The notes beneath the pieces were generated by a model. The model had not been told where the DNA came from, made no database searches, and was given only the letters and a program-made list of their open reading frames with translations. 64,000 nt of DNA from Lacrimispora algidixylanolytica. Its GTDB lineage: Bacteria; Bacillota; Clostridia; Lachnospirales; Lachnospiraceae. Shown here piece by piece: positions 47,576-56,124 of this stretch. The position numbers and the translations under genes were made by a program. Within the stretch, counting starts at the first letter, position 1, and each line of letters opens with the position of its first letter. The stretch covers positions 532,906-596,905 of the forward strand of contig NZ_MCIA01000001.1 of NCBI RefSeq assembly GCF_003609635.1, written 5' to 3'.

Positions 47576-48439
47576 TTATTTTAATAACTGAAGAACACCC
47601 TGTGGAACCTGGTTTGCCTGAGCAAGCATAGCCTGAGAAGCCTGTACAAGAATATTATTCTTTGTATAGGACATCATCTCTTTAGCCATATCAACGTCAC
47701 GGATACGGCTCTCTGCTGCTGTCATATTCTCAGAAGCAACGCTTAAGTTGTTAATAGTATGCTCAAGACGGTTCTGAACCGCACCAAGCTTACCACGAGC
47801 AGTAGATACCTTATCAATTGCTGCTTTAACTTTCTCAGCGGCTGCACTAGCCTTAGATGCTGTCGTAATATCAACTGAATCAGCAGTCTTATTGATTCCT
47901 AAACTCGTTGTATTCATTGCATCAATGTTAAGAGCAATCTGATCATCAGCTGTAGATGTAGCACCTATCTGAAGAGTAAGTGCAGCAACCTTGGTTCCTG
48001 AAACGTTTTTACCATCCAAATCGCCATTTAACAGCTTCTTTCCGTTAAATGAAGTAGTAGTTGAAATTCTATCAATTTCAGTACTTAACGCATCAAACTC
48101 CTGCTGAAGGTTACCACGGTCTACTGAATCTTCATAAGTTCCGTTTGCTGACTGCTGTGCTAACTCTACCATACGATTTAACATGGAATGAACTTCTGTT
48201 AAAGAACCTTCTGCAGTCTGAATTAAAGAAATACCATCATTAGCATTCTTAGATGCAGTCTCAAGACCTGTGATCTGAGCTCTCATCTTTTCAGAAATAG
48301 CAAGACCAGCTGCATCATCACCTGCACGGTTGATACGGTAGCCTGAAGATAATTTCTCTAAGCTTTTGGAAACAGTGTTGTTATTGCTTGATAAATTTTT
48401 GTAAGAGTTTAAAGCTGCGATATTGTGTTGAATTCTCAT
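47576..48439 (-). CDS. hag: Flagellin
   Basis: 287 residues, short Firmicute-type flagellin. N-terminal D0/D1 (MRIQHNIAALNSYKNLSSNN... LEKLSSGYRINRAGDDAAGL) and C-terminal D1/D0 (ESRIRDVDMAKEMMSYTKNN... GVLQLLK) are complete. The middle (about 140-205) is a small Ser/Thr-rich region (TTSLGINKTADSVDITTA) that could carry O-glycans. Strong AAGGAGG, a SigD promoter and a structured leader precede it. It sits at the end of the glycan island and next to a GT2-TPR gene, which supports glycosylation. Confidence 0.96.
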   Translation of the reverse strand: MRIQHNIAALNSYKNLSSNNNTVSKSLEKLSSGYRINRAGDDAAGLAISEKMRAQITGLETASKNANDGISLIQTAEGSLTEVHSMLNRMVELAQQSANGTYEDSVDRGNLQQEFDALSTEIDRISTTTSFNGKKLLNGDLDGKNVSGTKVAALTLQIGATSTADDQIALNIDAMNTTSLGINKTADSVDITTASKASAAAEKVKAAIDKVSTARGKLGAVQNRLEHTINNLSVASENMTAAESRIRDVDMAKEMMSYTKNNILVQASQAMLAQANQVPQGVLQLLK

Positions 48440-48498
48440 TGTTGTTACCTCCTTGGATTATGTCGGGGACATCCTTTCCCCCCATTTAATTATTTCAA

Positions 48499-48586
48499 AC
48501 TTTTCATTCGGGCCCTGAATGAAAGTTAAAAACCTATTTAGCATATAAATTTTCAGTACACACATCTTTCATTGAATCTGTGTACT
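48499..48586 (-). promoter_or_regulatory. Structured flagellin mRNA leader (two hairpins)
   Basis: Hairpin 1: AGTACACA / TGTGTACT (48555-48562, 48579-48586) lies at the predicted 5' end of the transcript. Hairpin 2: CTTTCATTC / GAATGAAAG type (48501-48525) lies in mid leader. GGGG.AAAGGATGTCCCC and GGA motifs follow before the start codon; these could bind CsrA, as in other Firmicute flagellin leaders (inference). Confidence 0.5.
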
Positions 48587-48593
48587 AATCATT

Positions 48594-48620
48594 ATATCGG
48601 CGCTTTTTTTTTTTTCTTAA
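48594..48620 (-). promoter_or_regulatory. SigD (sigma-28) flagellar promoter
   Basis: Minus-strand GCCGATAT (48594-48601), 7 of 8 to the sigma-28 -10 consensus GCCGATAA, with TTAA (48617-48620) 15 bp upstream. A run of 12 A fills the spacer. Gives a leader of about 148 nt. Confidence 0.75.
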
Positions 48621-48680
48621 TACTTAAATTTATTTTTTTATTTTCTAGGTGATACCTTGTTTTACCTGCTCCCATAGTTG

Positions 48681-50027
48681 TTAGAAAGAATCTCCAAAAA
48701 ACTTTATTTTATTTTCATTAATAAATTCTTGTTCTTTTACAGTAAGAAGTTCAGATATCTTATTCTCAAGGTTTTTATAACGCATCTTATGGCATACCCT
48801 AATTAAGTACAATTTATTTTTCGCTTGCAAAAGATCATATAACTTAGAGAGGAAACCCAAAATAGCGTCAGTAGCTTCTTTCGTCTCTTCTCCACCCTTA
48901 AACAACTGAATAAGTTCAATTATAATTTCTTCTCCATATGGTTCTATCCGCAAATAAAGTGTACCGTACCTCACAGCATCCTGTATATGACCTAATGACT
49001 TATGTGCATAGAAAAGCTTTCCGTATATGTACGAAAGATCTCCTGCCATATCTAAAACTCCATCTTTTTTGTACTGATCAATACGATTTAATGCTAATTC
49101 AAGATAACTAATTCCCTGCTGCACTTTTTCCTGGTCAAGCATCCAACGCCCTAACCAATATTCAATATCTGGCGACATACAATTACTTTTAACTGCTTTA
49201 CGATAGACATCCATCACTTCTTCTTCATTCATAACTCGACTATAATATTTTAACTTAATTAAATTGCTAAAAACCATATCCACACGTTCTTGTAAACTAA
49301 TAGTCTCAATGTGGTCAACAACCACATTATATACTTCCTCTGCCCGTTTTACTTGCTTATCTGCCATCAGAGAATCACCAAGATATGCCCACAATTCATA
49401 GTTTTCAGGATCTTGTTCTACCTCCTTTTCCAGGAGAGTAATATTACGTTCTAGTTTATGTGTCTTCTCATATGCTTTCCATGAGTATCCTGTATGATAA
49501 ATAATAAATTGATTACTAGCGTCAATAGAACTCGGAGCTTGATTCCCAGATACAAGAAGATGTTCATGAATTCGCTTGTGATAACGCAACCTGGGATCAT
49601 TACTGAACAGCCTAGCATGACTTGCCATAGACGCTATCTTTCCTTCGTCATCTAGATTGGCTAGAGATGCTCTTACAATCAGTGGAATCTTAAGTTTTTT
49701 TCTTTGTTCTTCTATTTGTACAAGCAATGGTATAATTTTTGTTACATCATCTTCCTGAAAATATTCATCCGCATCTAAAAATGCAATCCAGTTTCCCGTC
49801 GCTTGCTCAATTGCAAAATTTTTAGCAGCAGCAAAATCATCAATCCACTCAAAGCGAAAAACCTTTGCTCCCATCTCTTCTGCAATCTCTACCGTTCTAT
49901 CGGTAGAACCTGTATCCACAACGATTTGTTCACAAACAATGGATTTCCCCCAAGTTAATGCTCTCTGTATATTTTCTTCTTCATTTTTTACTATCATGCA
50001 TTGTGAAAGCCTAATCTTGGTTTTCAT
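48681..50027 (-). CDS. GT2 glycosyltransferase with TPR region
   Basis: 448 residues. Residues 1-230 are a GT2 domain of the SunS/TPR-associated type (LSQCMIVKNEEENIQRAL, VVDTGSTDRTVEIAEEMGA, AFLDADEYF). Residues about 195-400 look like tetratricopeptide-type helical repeats (ELWAYLGDSLMADKQVKRAEEVY, AYKSLGHIQDAVRYGTLYL-like). Lies directly upstream of flagellin in the same direction, so it is the best candidate for the enzyme that attaches the first sugar to flagellin. AGGAGG precedes the start. Confidence 0.87.
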   Translation of the reverse strand: MKTKIRLSQCMIVKNEEENIQRALTWGKSIVCEQIVVDTGSTDRTVEIAEEMGAKVFRFEWIDDFAAAKNFAIEQATGNWIAFLDADEYFQEDDVTKIIPLLVQIEEQRKKLKIPLIVRASLANLDDEGKIASMASHARLFSNDPRLRYHKRIHEHLLVSGNQAPSSIDASNQFIIYHTGYSWKAYEKTHKLERNITLLEKEVEQDPENYELWAYLGDSLMADKQVKRAEEVYNVVVDHIETISLQERVDMVFSNLIKLKYYSRVMNEEEVMDVYRKAVKSNCMSPDIEYWLGRWMLDQEKVQQGISYLELALNRIDQYKKDGVLDMAGDLSYIYGKLFYAHKSLGHIQDAVRYGTLYLRIEPYGEEIIIELIQLFKGGEETKEATDAILGFLSKLYDLLQAKNKLYLIRVCHKMRYKNLENKISELLTVKEQEFINENKIKFFGDSF

Positions 50028-50146
50028 AAAAAGAGTCCTCCTAGCTAGATTGCCTTATACTATAATATCTTATCGTCAAACTTATAATTTAGGATAAGGC
50101 ATTATGCCTTGTTTTCTTAAATCCATTTCTTATCTTCAGACAAGAT

Positions 50147-50196
50147 AAAAGGCATTGCTCATGATACAAAACAGAATCATGTAGCAACGCCTTTTT
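50147..50196 (-). terminator. Terminator after DUF378 gene
   Basis: Imperfect stem AAAAGGC.TTGCT.ATGAT / ATCAT..AGCAA.GCCTTTTT, just beyond the stop codon at 50213. Confidence 0.65.
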
Positions 50197-50212
50197 CTTA
50201 ACCCAAACACTA

Positions 50213-50422
50213 TCAGTCTGCTCTAGCCTCATTATGACCATAAAAGGTAAGCAGGTACAACCCGCAGATCCCTACCAGGCCGTACACAATCCTCGTAATC
50301 CATGTCATGTTACCGAAGATAAATGAAACCAAGTCAAAATTAAAGAAGCCTATCAGTCCCCAGTTTACTGCGCCGATAATGGCAATGGTCAGAGCTGTGT
50401 AATTTAATGCTTTATTTCCCAT
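50213..50422 (-). CDS. DUF378 small membrane protein
   Basis: 69 residues with two membrane segments and the DUF378 signature AIIGAVNWGLIGFFNFDLVSFIFG. Function unknown; common in Firmicutes (YuzA type). AGGAGG precedes the start. It lies 54 bp downstream of the MoxR gene and may be the last gene of that operon. Confidence 0.9.
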   Translation of the reverse strand: MGNKALNYTALTIAIIGAVNWGLIGFFNFDLVSFIFGNMTWITRIVYGLVGICGLYLLTFYGHNEARAD

Positions 50423-50475
50423 GGCTCTACCTCCTTTTCTTTAATATTATTGGGCAGAGCTAAAGATTTTATACA

Positions 50476-51990
50476 TTATTTCCCCAAACTATCAATCCGT
50501 GACTTCAATTCATCTTCCCGGTCTTTAAATAAAAGCTTTTCATTATACTGATAATATCTTTCGCAGTCATATTCTTTTAAAAATTTAACACTATAATAGC
50601 CTGTATTTAATTCAGTGACAAACACCACCATCTCCTGGCCATCCATAAAAGCTGCTTCCATAAAATCAAACGCATGCTCCAGAGATTTCCCACCATCAGA
50701 AAGTAGCTTCTCATACCGCTCGTTCTCTTCCTTAAAAAGCTCCCGTATCCGCTCCCAAGATGCATTGATATCTATAATCTCTTCCTGTTCCAAAGTCTCT
50801 TCATACCTTGCAAGTATAACTTCCACATCCCTGGACAAATAATCCTCTCTCCGATTAACAAGCCCAGCTTCCCGCTTTTTATCCCAAACTTCCTTCCAAT
50901 CGTTTCGTAAAACGGAAATCCGCTTATGCATAGATTCTTCCAAAGAGCTGTCTGTTTCCGGATTTATCTTTTTAAGCTCGTCCATCAAAAGGCTGGTTCG
51001 ATCCGCTTGATCTGCCACAGCCCGAAACTGCTGTCCAAGCTTTGATAGCAAAAGTCCAATGACATTTAACTTTTCATCAAATGGCGCCTTATTTAGCTTA
51101 TTGCAAAGACTCTCCCGAATCACTCCAGATAAAATCTCATCAATCTGGTAATCATCCTGGTACTTATAGTATAGGTGGAGATAGTTTGTAAAATCCTTAG
51201 CAATTTTAGGAAATTGAATGTATTCTCCCACCACATCCCGGTCTACCGTCTTCTCAATGCGCTCACAAATCTGGATAAAGCGAGATAAATCTTCCCAACC
51301 TCTTGGAGTGGCAAAGAATTTGCCATCAACCGTGGTCTCAATCCGGCAGAAATTCTCCGGTCTGGCATTCAAATACGATATCACCGCAGAGTGAAGGTCA
51401 TGTTCATAAGCATAAGCTTTCCAGACTTCAAAATCCGGTTCAACCTGAATGAGCTTAATTCGGTCCAGAGTCACTACATCAAAATCCCGGACCGATTTAT
51501 TGTATTCCGGGGGATTTCCAGCGGTAACGATGACCCAGCCTTCCGGAATCTTATGATTTCCAAAAGTCTTATATTGTAAAAATTGAAGCATGGTCGGAGC
51601 AAGGGTTTCAGATACGCAGTTGATTTCGTCAATGAATAAAATCCCTTCCTTCAGTCCAGTGCTTTCCATTTTTTCATAAACCGAAGCTACAATTTCGCTC
51701 ATGGTGTACTCGGTCACCCGGTAAGTTTCATTTCCAAATACCTTATCCCTGATAAAAGGAAGCCCTACGGCACTCTGTCTGGTATGGTGAGTAATGGTAT
51801 AAGCCACCAGACCAACCTGAGATTCCCTGGCGACCTGTTCCATGATCTGGGTTTTTCCCACGCCAGGAGGTCCTATCAAAAATATAGGCCTCTGCCGCAA
51901 AGAGGGTATTTCATAATTTCCATAAGCATCCTTTAACAAATAGGCTGCTATGGTAGTTTTAATTTCTTCTTTTGCTCGTTTTATATTCAT
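50476..51990 (-). CDS. MoxR-type AAA+ ATPase
   Basis: 504 residues. AAA+ core in the first 260: Walker A GPPGVGKTQIM (about residue 39), Walker B GILFIDEINCV, sensor 1 VIVTAGNPPEYN. The C-terminal 240 residues are helical and charged, with no recognised domain. MoxR ATPases pair with VWA proteins to remodel or mature a target. Here it directly follows a VWA/metallopeptidase-like gene (14 bp gap), as in other MoxR-VWA pairs. Confidence 0.88.
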   Translation of the reverse strand: MNIKRAKEEIKTTIAAYLLKDAYGNYEIPSLRQRPIFLIGPPGVGKTQIMEQVARESQVGLVAYTITHHTRQSAVGLPFIRDKVFGNETYRVTEYTMSEIVASVYEKMESTGLKEGILFIDEINCVSETLAPTMLQFLQYKTFGNHKIPEGWVIVTAGNPPEYNKSVRDFDVVTLDRIKLIQVEPDFEVWKAYAYEHDLHSAVISYLNARPENFCRIETTVDGKFFATPRGWEDLSRFIQICERIEKTVDRDVVGEYIQFPKIAKDFTNYLHLYYKYQDDYQIDEILSGVIRESLCNKLNKAPFDEKLNVIGLLLSKLGQQFRAVADQADRTSLLMDELKKINPETDSSLEESMHKRISVLRNDWKEVWDKKREAGLVNRREDYLSRDVEVILARYEETLEQEEIIDINASWERIRELFKEENERYEKLLSDGGKSLEHAFDFMEAAFMDGQEMVVFVTELNTGYYSVKFLKEYDCERYYQYNEKLLFKDREDELKSRIDSLGK

Positions 51991-52004
51991 GGCAGTTTCT
52001 CCTG

Positions 52005-53330
52005 TTATGAAAGATTTAAATCTTCCTCCGTCAATATCACTTTCATTGCCCAGCCTGGAACTGAAATATCCTCATATTGTCCTTCCATAAACACGAATGC
52101 CGTGTCATAGGGAGGCATGCTAATCGGATAAATTCCTTTTCCATCTGTAAAATAAAGCAGGCCCCGAAGCTTTTTAAAAGCCCCCTTGTTTAAGAGTCCA
52201 CTTACATATTCAAAGGCCGGTCTAAAATCCGTTCCTCCAAACCCACTTAGGGTGAAATGTTCCATATAATCCTTCATTTCCTCCTGGCTTGTTATGGTCA
52301 CGTCGGAGCGAATCTCTTCATCACACTGTATGATGTGGATGTTGACCTTTCTAAAATAGCTCTCAGACTCCGAAAGCACTCCATACGTCTCTTCTAAAAA
52401 ACGTTTCACCAGATCCCCGGATACAGACATGGATGTGTCGATAGCGATTACAAAATCTTCTATTTTAAAAACTTCTCTTGTTTCCAATGGTTCAATTAAT
52501 GGCATATTTTTATAAAGCGTCATTCCATAGGTGTAAAAAATGGGATCAAAGGAATCAGGATCGACCTCTGCCTCTTCTCGAAGCACTGAGAACTTCTTCA
52601 AAAATCGTTTGTAGTCATATCGCTCCCTGTTTTCTGCCTTGATCTGTTCCAGAAGGTCTTTGCCAGATGAGGCGTTCTCTTCTCCAAAGGACTCCATCTC
52701 CGTCTCCATCTTTTCCCGCATCTCCTGCCACTGGTTCTGACGCTGGGTAGTAACCTTAGGATCTTCCTCCTCATCCCATCGTTCGTGGCTATCCACAAAG
52801 AATTCTCCAGCCATTCGGATTAATTGTTCCTGGGTCAGATTCATTTCCGTCAGGTCCTTATAAATTCCTTCTGCGGTAAACACCTTTCGTTTGGCTGTGA
52901 TTCTGCCGTAGATCTCTCTGCGGTAGGCCGACTGATGTTGGTATACTGATTTTACATAAAAGCTGTCCAAGATGGATTCAATGGTTATGTCACATGCCAC
53001 ATCCCAGAGTATCTTATCCCTATTTCCCTTTCCTCTTAGATGACAAAACAAGCAGTGGAACAGCATGTGAAGATAAGCCCGGTTCACACGAATCCGACTG
53101 CTTTTGTACATAGAAAACAAAAGATCAGGCTGATAGTAAATGATGAAACCATCTGTGGAAAGCACATTTCCTGTTCTATCTGCTTCAAAAACAAAGCTGC
53201 TTAAAGCCACATCAAGATAGCGAAAATTAAGGTAAAGCTCATTTCTGGCATTGATTAATATGCCATGCCCTATTTCCACCTCTTCAAGCTCTGCTAACTG
53301 TCTTTGTCTTACTGGATCGATCATGCACAT
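52005..53330 (-). CDS. VWA-like / DUF2201-type protein, MoxR partner
   Basis: 441 residues. The N-terminal half has a putative metallopeptidase-like helix LHMLFHCLFCHLRGK (His-x3-His...His). The C-terminal half is a VWA-like domain with a MIDAS-type DTSMSVSG (about residue 297) and a later FTDGKG. A charged linker of about 60 residues lies between them. Start chosen at the ATG at 53328-53330; GTG one codon earlier and an ATG two codons later also fit the AAAGGCAGG site. In operon with MoxR and the repeat protein. Confidence 0.83.
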   Translation of the reverse strand: MCMIDPVRQRQLAELEEVEIGHGILINARNELYLNFRYLDVALSSFVFEADRTGNVLSTDGFIIYYQPDLLFSMYKSSRIRVNRAYLHMLFHCLFCHLRGKGNRDKILWDVACDITIESILDSFYVKSVYQHQSAYRREIYGRITAKRKVFTAEGIYKDLTEMNLTQEQLIRMAGEFFVDSHERWDEEEDPKVTTQRQNQWQEMREKMETEMESFGEENASSGKDLLEQIKAENRERYDYKRFLKKFSVLREEAEVDPDSFDPIFYTYGMTLYKNMPLIEPLETREVFKIEDFVIAIDTSMSVSGDLVKRFLEETYGVLSESESYFRKVNIHIIQCDEEIRSDVTITSQEEMKDYMEHFTLSGFGGTDFRPAFEYVSGLLNKGAFKKLRGLLYFTDGKGIYPISMPPYDTAFVFMEGQYEDISVPGWAMKVILTEEDLNLS

Positions 53331-53352
53331 CACCTGCCTTTCTTCTTTTTAA

Positions 53353-54327
53353 TCAAAGGGAAAATTCCCGTTTTTTTGCTGGGAACCTGCGGCGCCTTAA
53401 GTTCATTAAGTGGCTTAGAAGCTCCGGACGATCCATTTTTGAGGCCATTTCTACAATGGAATCAAATTTCACCTGATCCCTGCCATACTCCTTCATCATC
53501 CACAAAAACATAGTTTCATCTTCATTTATCGCAAGCTTTGATACTCCTTCTAGATGTTCCAGCAAGTATGCTTCGTACACCATTTTATCGTGATACAAAA
53601 GATTCATGGGAGTGTAGAGGCGATTTATGACCAGATCTCCGATGACGGACTCTGATTCCTGTACGAGTAGATGAGGAAACAGGCCATCGTATTTATGAAA
53701 CTGAAAATCTGCCTGATCAAAGCAATACCGGTATAAGTGTCCGCAGCCATGCATTTCCCGGATGATAATCCGGGCTGGGGTGTGTTCTATGGATTCCTCA
53801 TACAGTTCCGGAAAAACAAGTCTGGCATTGCCCTGACTACTGTTATAGTTTACAAAAAGCTTCTGTCTTAATTCAGATAGAATTTCCTTTAAGCAGGACC
53901 GTTTTCCCTCCACTAGATGGATATCTAAATATCGCATGCCCGAACACCCGGTAAACAGGCCAGATCCTAAATCTGCAATAGCTGCACTGCATTCTAATCG
54001 AGTCAGTTCAAAGCAATTATAAAATGCGTAATTTCCTATTTTTTCAATGGTCTCCGGCAAATATATTTCCTTAAGCCCTTCCAGACTTATGGCTGGCGGC
54101 AGATCCTCTTTTTTTGTCGATATGGGATTTCCCTCTTCATCACACAAGAGCACTTCCTCTTTTAACGAGGAGAGCATCTCTTCCCTACCCCAACCTCCCG
54201 AAAATGCATAGGACGAAAGCTCGGTTACGGAGAGTCCTCCGATCGTTTCTGGTACTCTTATGGATCCATTAAAACCTCTGTATCCTAAGATTCGCACCTG
54301 GTCATTTATATTCTGATATAAAAACAT
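53353..54327 (-). CDS. Leucine-rich-repeat (BspA-like) protein
   Basis: 324 residues. Residues about 90-155 contain BspA-type LRR_5 repeats (LKEIYLPETIEKIGNYAFYNCFELTRL, GLFTGCSGMRYLDI), and a weaker one lies at the start (GGLSVTELSSYAFSGG). The C-terminal half is unrecognised and helical. No signal peptide, although BspA repeats usually occur on secreted proteins. First gene of the operon with the VWA and MoxR proteins; it could provide target recognition (inference). Confidence 0.75.
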   Translation of the reverse strand: MFLYQNINDQVRILGYRGFNGSIRVPETIGGLSVTELSSYAFSGGWGREEMLSSLKEEVLLCDEEGNPISTKKEDLPPAISLEGLKEIYLPETIEKIGNYAFYNCFELTRLECSAAIADLGSGLFTGCSGMRYLDIHLVEGKRSCLKEILSELRQKLFVNYNSSQGNARLVFPELYEESIEHTPARIIIREMHGCGHLYRYCFDQADFQFHKYDGLFPHLLVQESESVIGDLVINRLYTPMNLLYHDKMVYEAYLLEHLEGVSKLAINEDETMFLWMMKEYGRDQVKFDSIVEMASKMDRPELLSHLMNLRRRRFPAKKREFSL

Positions 54328-54361
54328 ATCGAAATCCTTTCCAGTAATGGTTTAACAAATC

Positions 54362-54390
54362 AATATAACAGAAAAACGAGGAAAAAGCAA
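54362..54390 (-). promoter_or_regulatory. Candidate promoter of the LRR/VWA/MoxR operon
   Basis: Minus-strand TTGCTT (54385-54390), 17 bp, TATATT (54362-54367). It overlaps the start region of the small plus-strand gene at 54390. Confidence 0.5.
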
Positions 54391-54536
54391 TGGGTATTCG
54401 TCCCAAGACCAGGAGTGCTATGGACCAGAATGACAATAGACCGGAAGCTGCTGCAAAGTACTACCAAACATTGCAAATGCATACACATGTGCCAGAAACA
54501 TCTGCGTCTACATCTTCACATAAAAAAGTGCCTTGA
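54390..54536 (+). CDS. Small protein of unknown function
   Basis: 48 residues starting MGIRPKTRSAMDQNDNRPEA and ending TSSHKKVP. A GAGGAAAAA ribosome binding site lies just before the ATG, and a terminator-like hairpin begins at its end. The composition (hydrophilic, Asn/Pro/Thr/His-rich, less AT-biased than the flanks) suggests coding. No known family. It diverges from the LRR operon. A plus-strand promoter is not clear. Confidence 0.5.
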   Translation: MGIRPKTRSAMDQNDNRPEAAAKYYQTLQMHTHVPETSASTSSHKKVP

Positions 54537-54572
54537 CTGGTTTTTAAAAGCCACGTTCAAAGCACCTTTTTA
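54523..54572. terminator. Terminator-like hairpin after small gene
   Basis: AAAAAGTGCCTTGA pairs with TCAAAGCACCTTTTT at 54558-54572 with one bulge; T-rich on both sides, so possibly bidirectional. The rest of 54573-54736 shows nothing recognisable. Confidence 0.6.
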
Positions 54573-54736
54573 CAAGAAGAAATCATATGGGTTATAAGTT
54601 TTTAATGTAAGTCAGCCCATAATTCAATCCTTTTTCATGATCCCTTTTAAGCTGAACCACTTTTAAAATAACAGTACTCTATCTATGCCCTTAAAAATAA
54701 ATAAATCGGACACTTAGTGACTTTCTAATGCCTTAT

Positions 54737-55552
54737 TTATGATACCGTGGTTTCTTCCAATGTAGCATTCATGCTTCCCATTCGATACCCATCTAAGTCC
54801 ATGGCGATATAGGAGAATCCCAATTCGTGGAAGTATTCGGTAAATTCTTCTCTTCTTGCCACAAGGCGTTCCAACTGGGAAGGAAGAACTTCAATTCTTG
54901 CAATGGTTCCGTGAATCCTCACTCTGACCTGATAAAAGCCCATATCAAGAAGACGTTGTTCTGCTTTGTCTACCATAGAAAGTTTTTCCCTGGAGATCGT
55001 CTCTCCATAGACGAAACGGCTGGAAAGGCAGGCAAAGGACTGCTTATCCCAGGTTTTTAAATCCATCTCCTTTGACAACTCCCTGATATCTTCTTTTGTA
55101 AGCTCAGCATGACGCAGAGGGCTTTTTATGTTCAACTCCGCTACCGCAATCAGGCCTGGGCGGTAATCACCGTTATCATCAAGGTTCGAACCTTCTGCGA
55201 TCTCCTTGATCCCCTGCTCCTTTGCAATCAAAGCAATCTTTTCAAACAGCTCATGTTTGCATAAATAACAACGGTTCTTTGGATTGCTTTCAAAGCCTTC
55301 GATGTCCAGCTCTTCACTATCTACGATAAAATGTCTGATTCCTTCTTGTTCACAAAATGCGATTGCTTCCTTAAGTTCCCGTTCCGGAAAGGAACAGGAA
55401 CGGGCGGTTACTGCAATCACCTGATCCCCCAGCACCTCATGAGCTGTTTTTAAAAGAAAGGTGGAATCCACTCCAGAAGAAAATGCCACCGCAAGACTTC
55501 CCATCTCTTTGATATAATTTCTTAATACTTCCCTTTTTTCCTGTAATTTCAT
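54737..55552 (-). CDS. larE: LarE-type sulfur transferase (ATP-pyrophosphatase)
   Basis: 271 residues from the ATG at 55550-55552 (5 nt after AAGGAG). PP-loop AFSSGVDSTFLL near the start, CYLCKHELF, and ACLSSRF with the conserved cysteine that in LarE is sacrificed or helps hold an Fe-S cluster. LarE inserts sulfur into the nickel-pincer nucleotide of lactate racemase. No larA, larB or larC are in the window, so its substrate partner is unknown here. It could also be another member of this ATPase group. Confidence 0.87.
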   Translation of the reverse strand: MKLQEKREVLRNYIKEMGSLAVAFSSGVDSTFLLKTAHEVLGDQVIAVTARSCSFPERELKEAIAFCEQEGIRHFIVDSEELDIEGFESNPKNRCYLCKHELFEKIALIAKEQGIKEIAEGSNLDDNGDYRPGLIAVAELNIKSPLRHAELTKEDIRELSKEMDLKTWDKQSFACLSSRFVYGETISREKLSMVDKAEQRLLDMGFYQVRVRIHGTIARIEVLPSQLERLVARREEFTEYFHELGFSYIAMDLDGYRMGSMNATLEETTVS

Positions 55553-55592
55553 AAGCACTCCTTATTCATTCACCGACGATATTCTTACTAAA

Positions 55593-55622
55593 ATTATAGC
55601 AGTCTGGGGTGTCTCATGTCAA
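55593..55622 (-). promoter_or_regulatory. Consensus sigma-A promoter of larE
   Basis: Minus-strand perfect TTGACA (55617-55622), 18-bp spacer, perfect TATAAT (55593-55598). Confidence 0.8.
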
Positions 55623-55644
55623 TCGATCATGGGGACAGACTGAT

Positions 55645-56088
55645 CTATTTTTCTTTCTTATTATAAGATTCCAGATTCACGCACATCCGTGTCATAACCT
55701 TTAAATATACATCAAATTCTTCCTGGGAGATACCGTCTGATACGATTCCTTCAAACAGCTCAAATACTTTTTTGATTTCTTTTGCCTCTGCCGTTCCCTT
55801 ATCAGTCAGGCAGATCAAAAAGGAGCGTCTGCAATCGGGATTATTCTGTCTAGTGAGCAGACCTAAATTTTCAAGCTTATCTAAGTTCCTTGACATGGTA
55901 GTCGCTTCAAAGTGGCAGCTATCTGCCAGTTCTTTTTGAGTGATATTGTCTTTTAAAAATAAATAATATAAAATCCTGGCCTGCCCTTGTCCAGGGGTAA
56001 GACCGAGTTCAGATAAAAGTGGTGAAAATATCTGCTTTCTTGCTCTTTCTCCTCTTACCATTAATTCTCGAATGGATTCATTGCTCAT
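55645..56088 (-). CDS. MarR-family transcriptional regulator
   Basis: 147 residues with the winged HTH of MarR proteins (NITQKELADSCHFEATTMSRNLDKLENLGLLTRQNNPDCRRSFLI). Last gene of the operon with the two ABC exporter half-transporters. It probably represses the operon at the paired palindromes near 59734-59761, so it controls itself. The ligand is unknown but is likely an exported drug or metabolite. GGAGG precedes the start. Confidence 0.92.
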   Translation of the reverse strand: MSNESIRELMVRGERARKQIFSPLLSELGLTPGQGQARILYYLFLKDNITQKELADSCHFEATTMSRNLDKLENLGLLTRQNNPDCRRSFLICLTDKGTAEAKEIKKVFELFEGIVSDGISQEEFDVYLKVMTRMCVNLESYNKKEK

Positions 56089-56124
56089 TCATTTCCTCCT
56101 TTTTCGTCTTGCTTCTATTTTTTG

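Noticed and set aside
50070-50077. GACGATAA, similar to a SigD -10 box, upstream of the GT2-TPR gene
   Set aside because: No TAAA-like -35 at 15 bp; kept only as a weak possibility.
54415-54597. Another plus-strand frame overlapping the small gene at 54390
   Set aside because: Cys/Lys-rich shadow without a ribosome binding site; the 54390 frame fits better.
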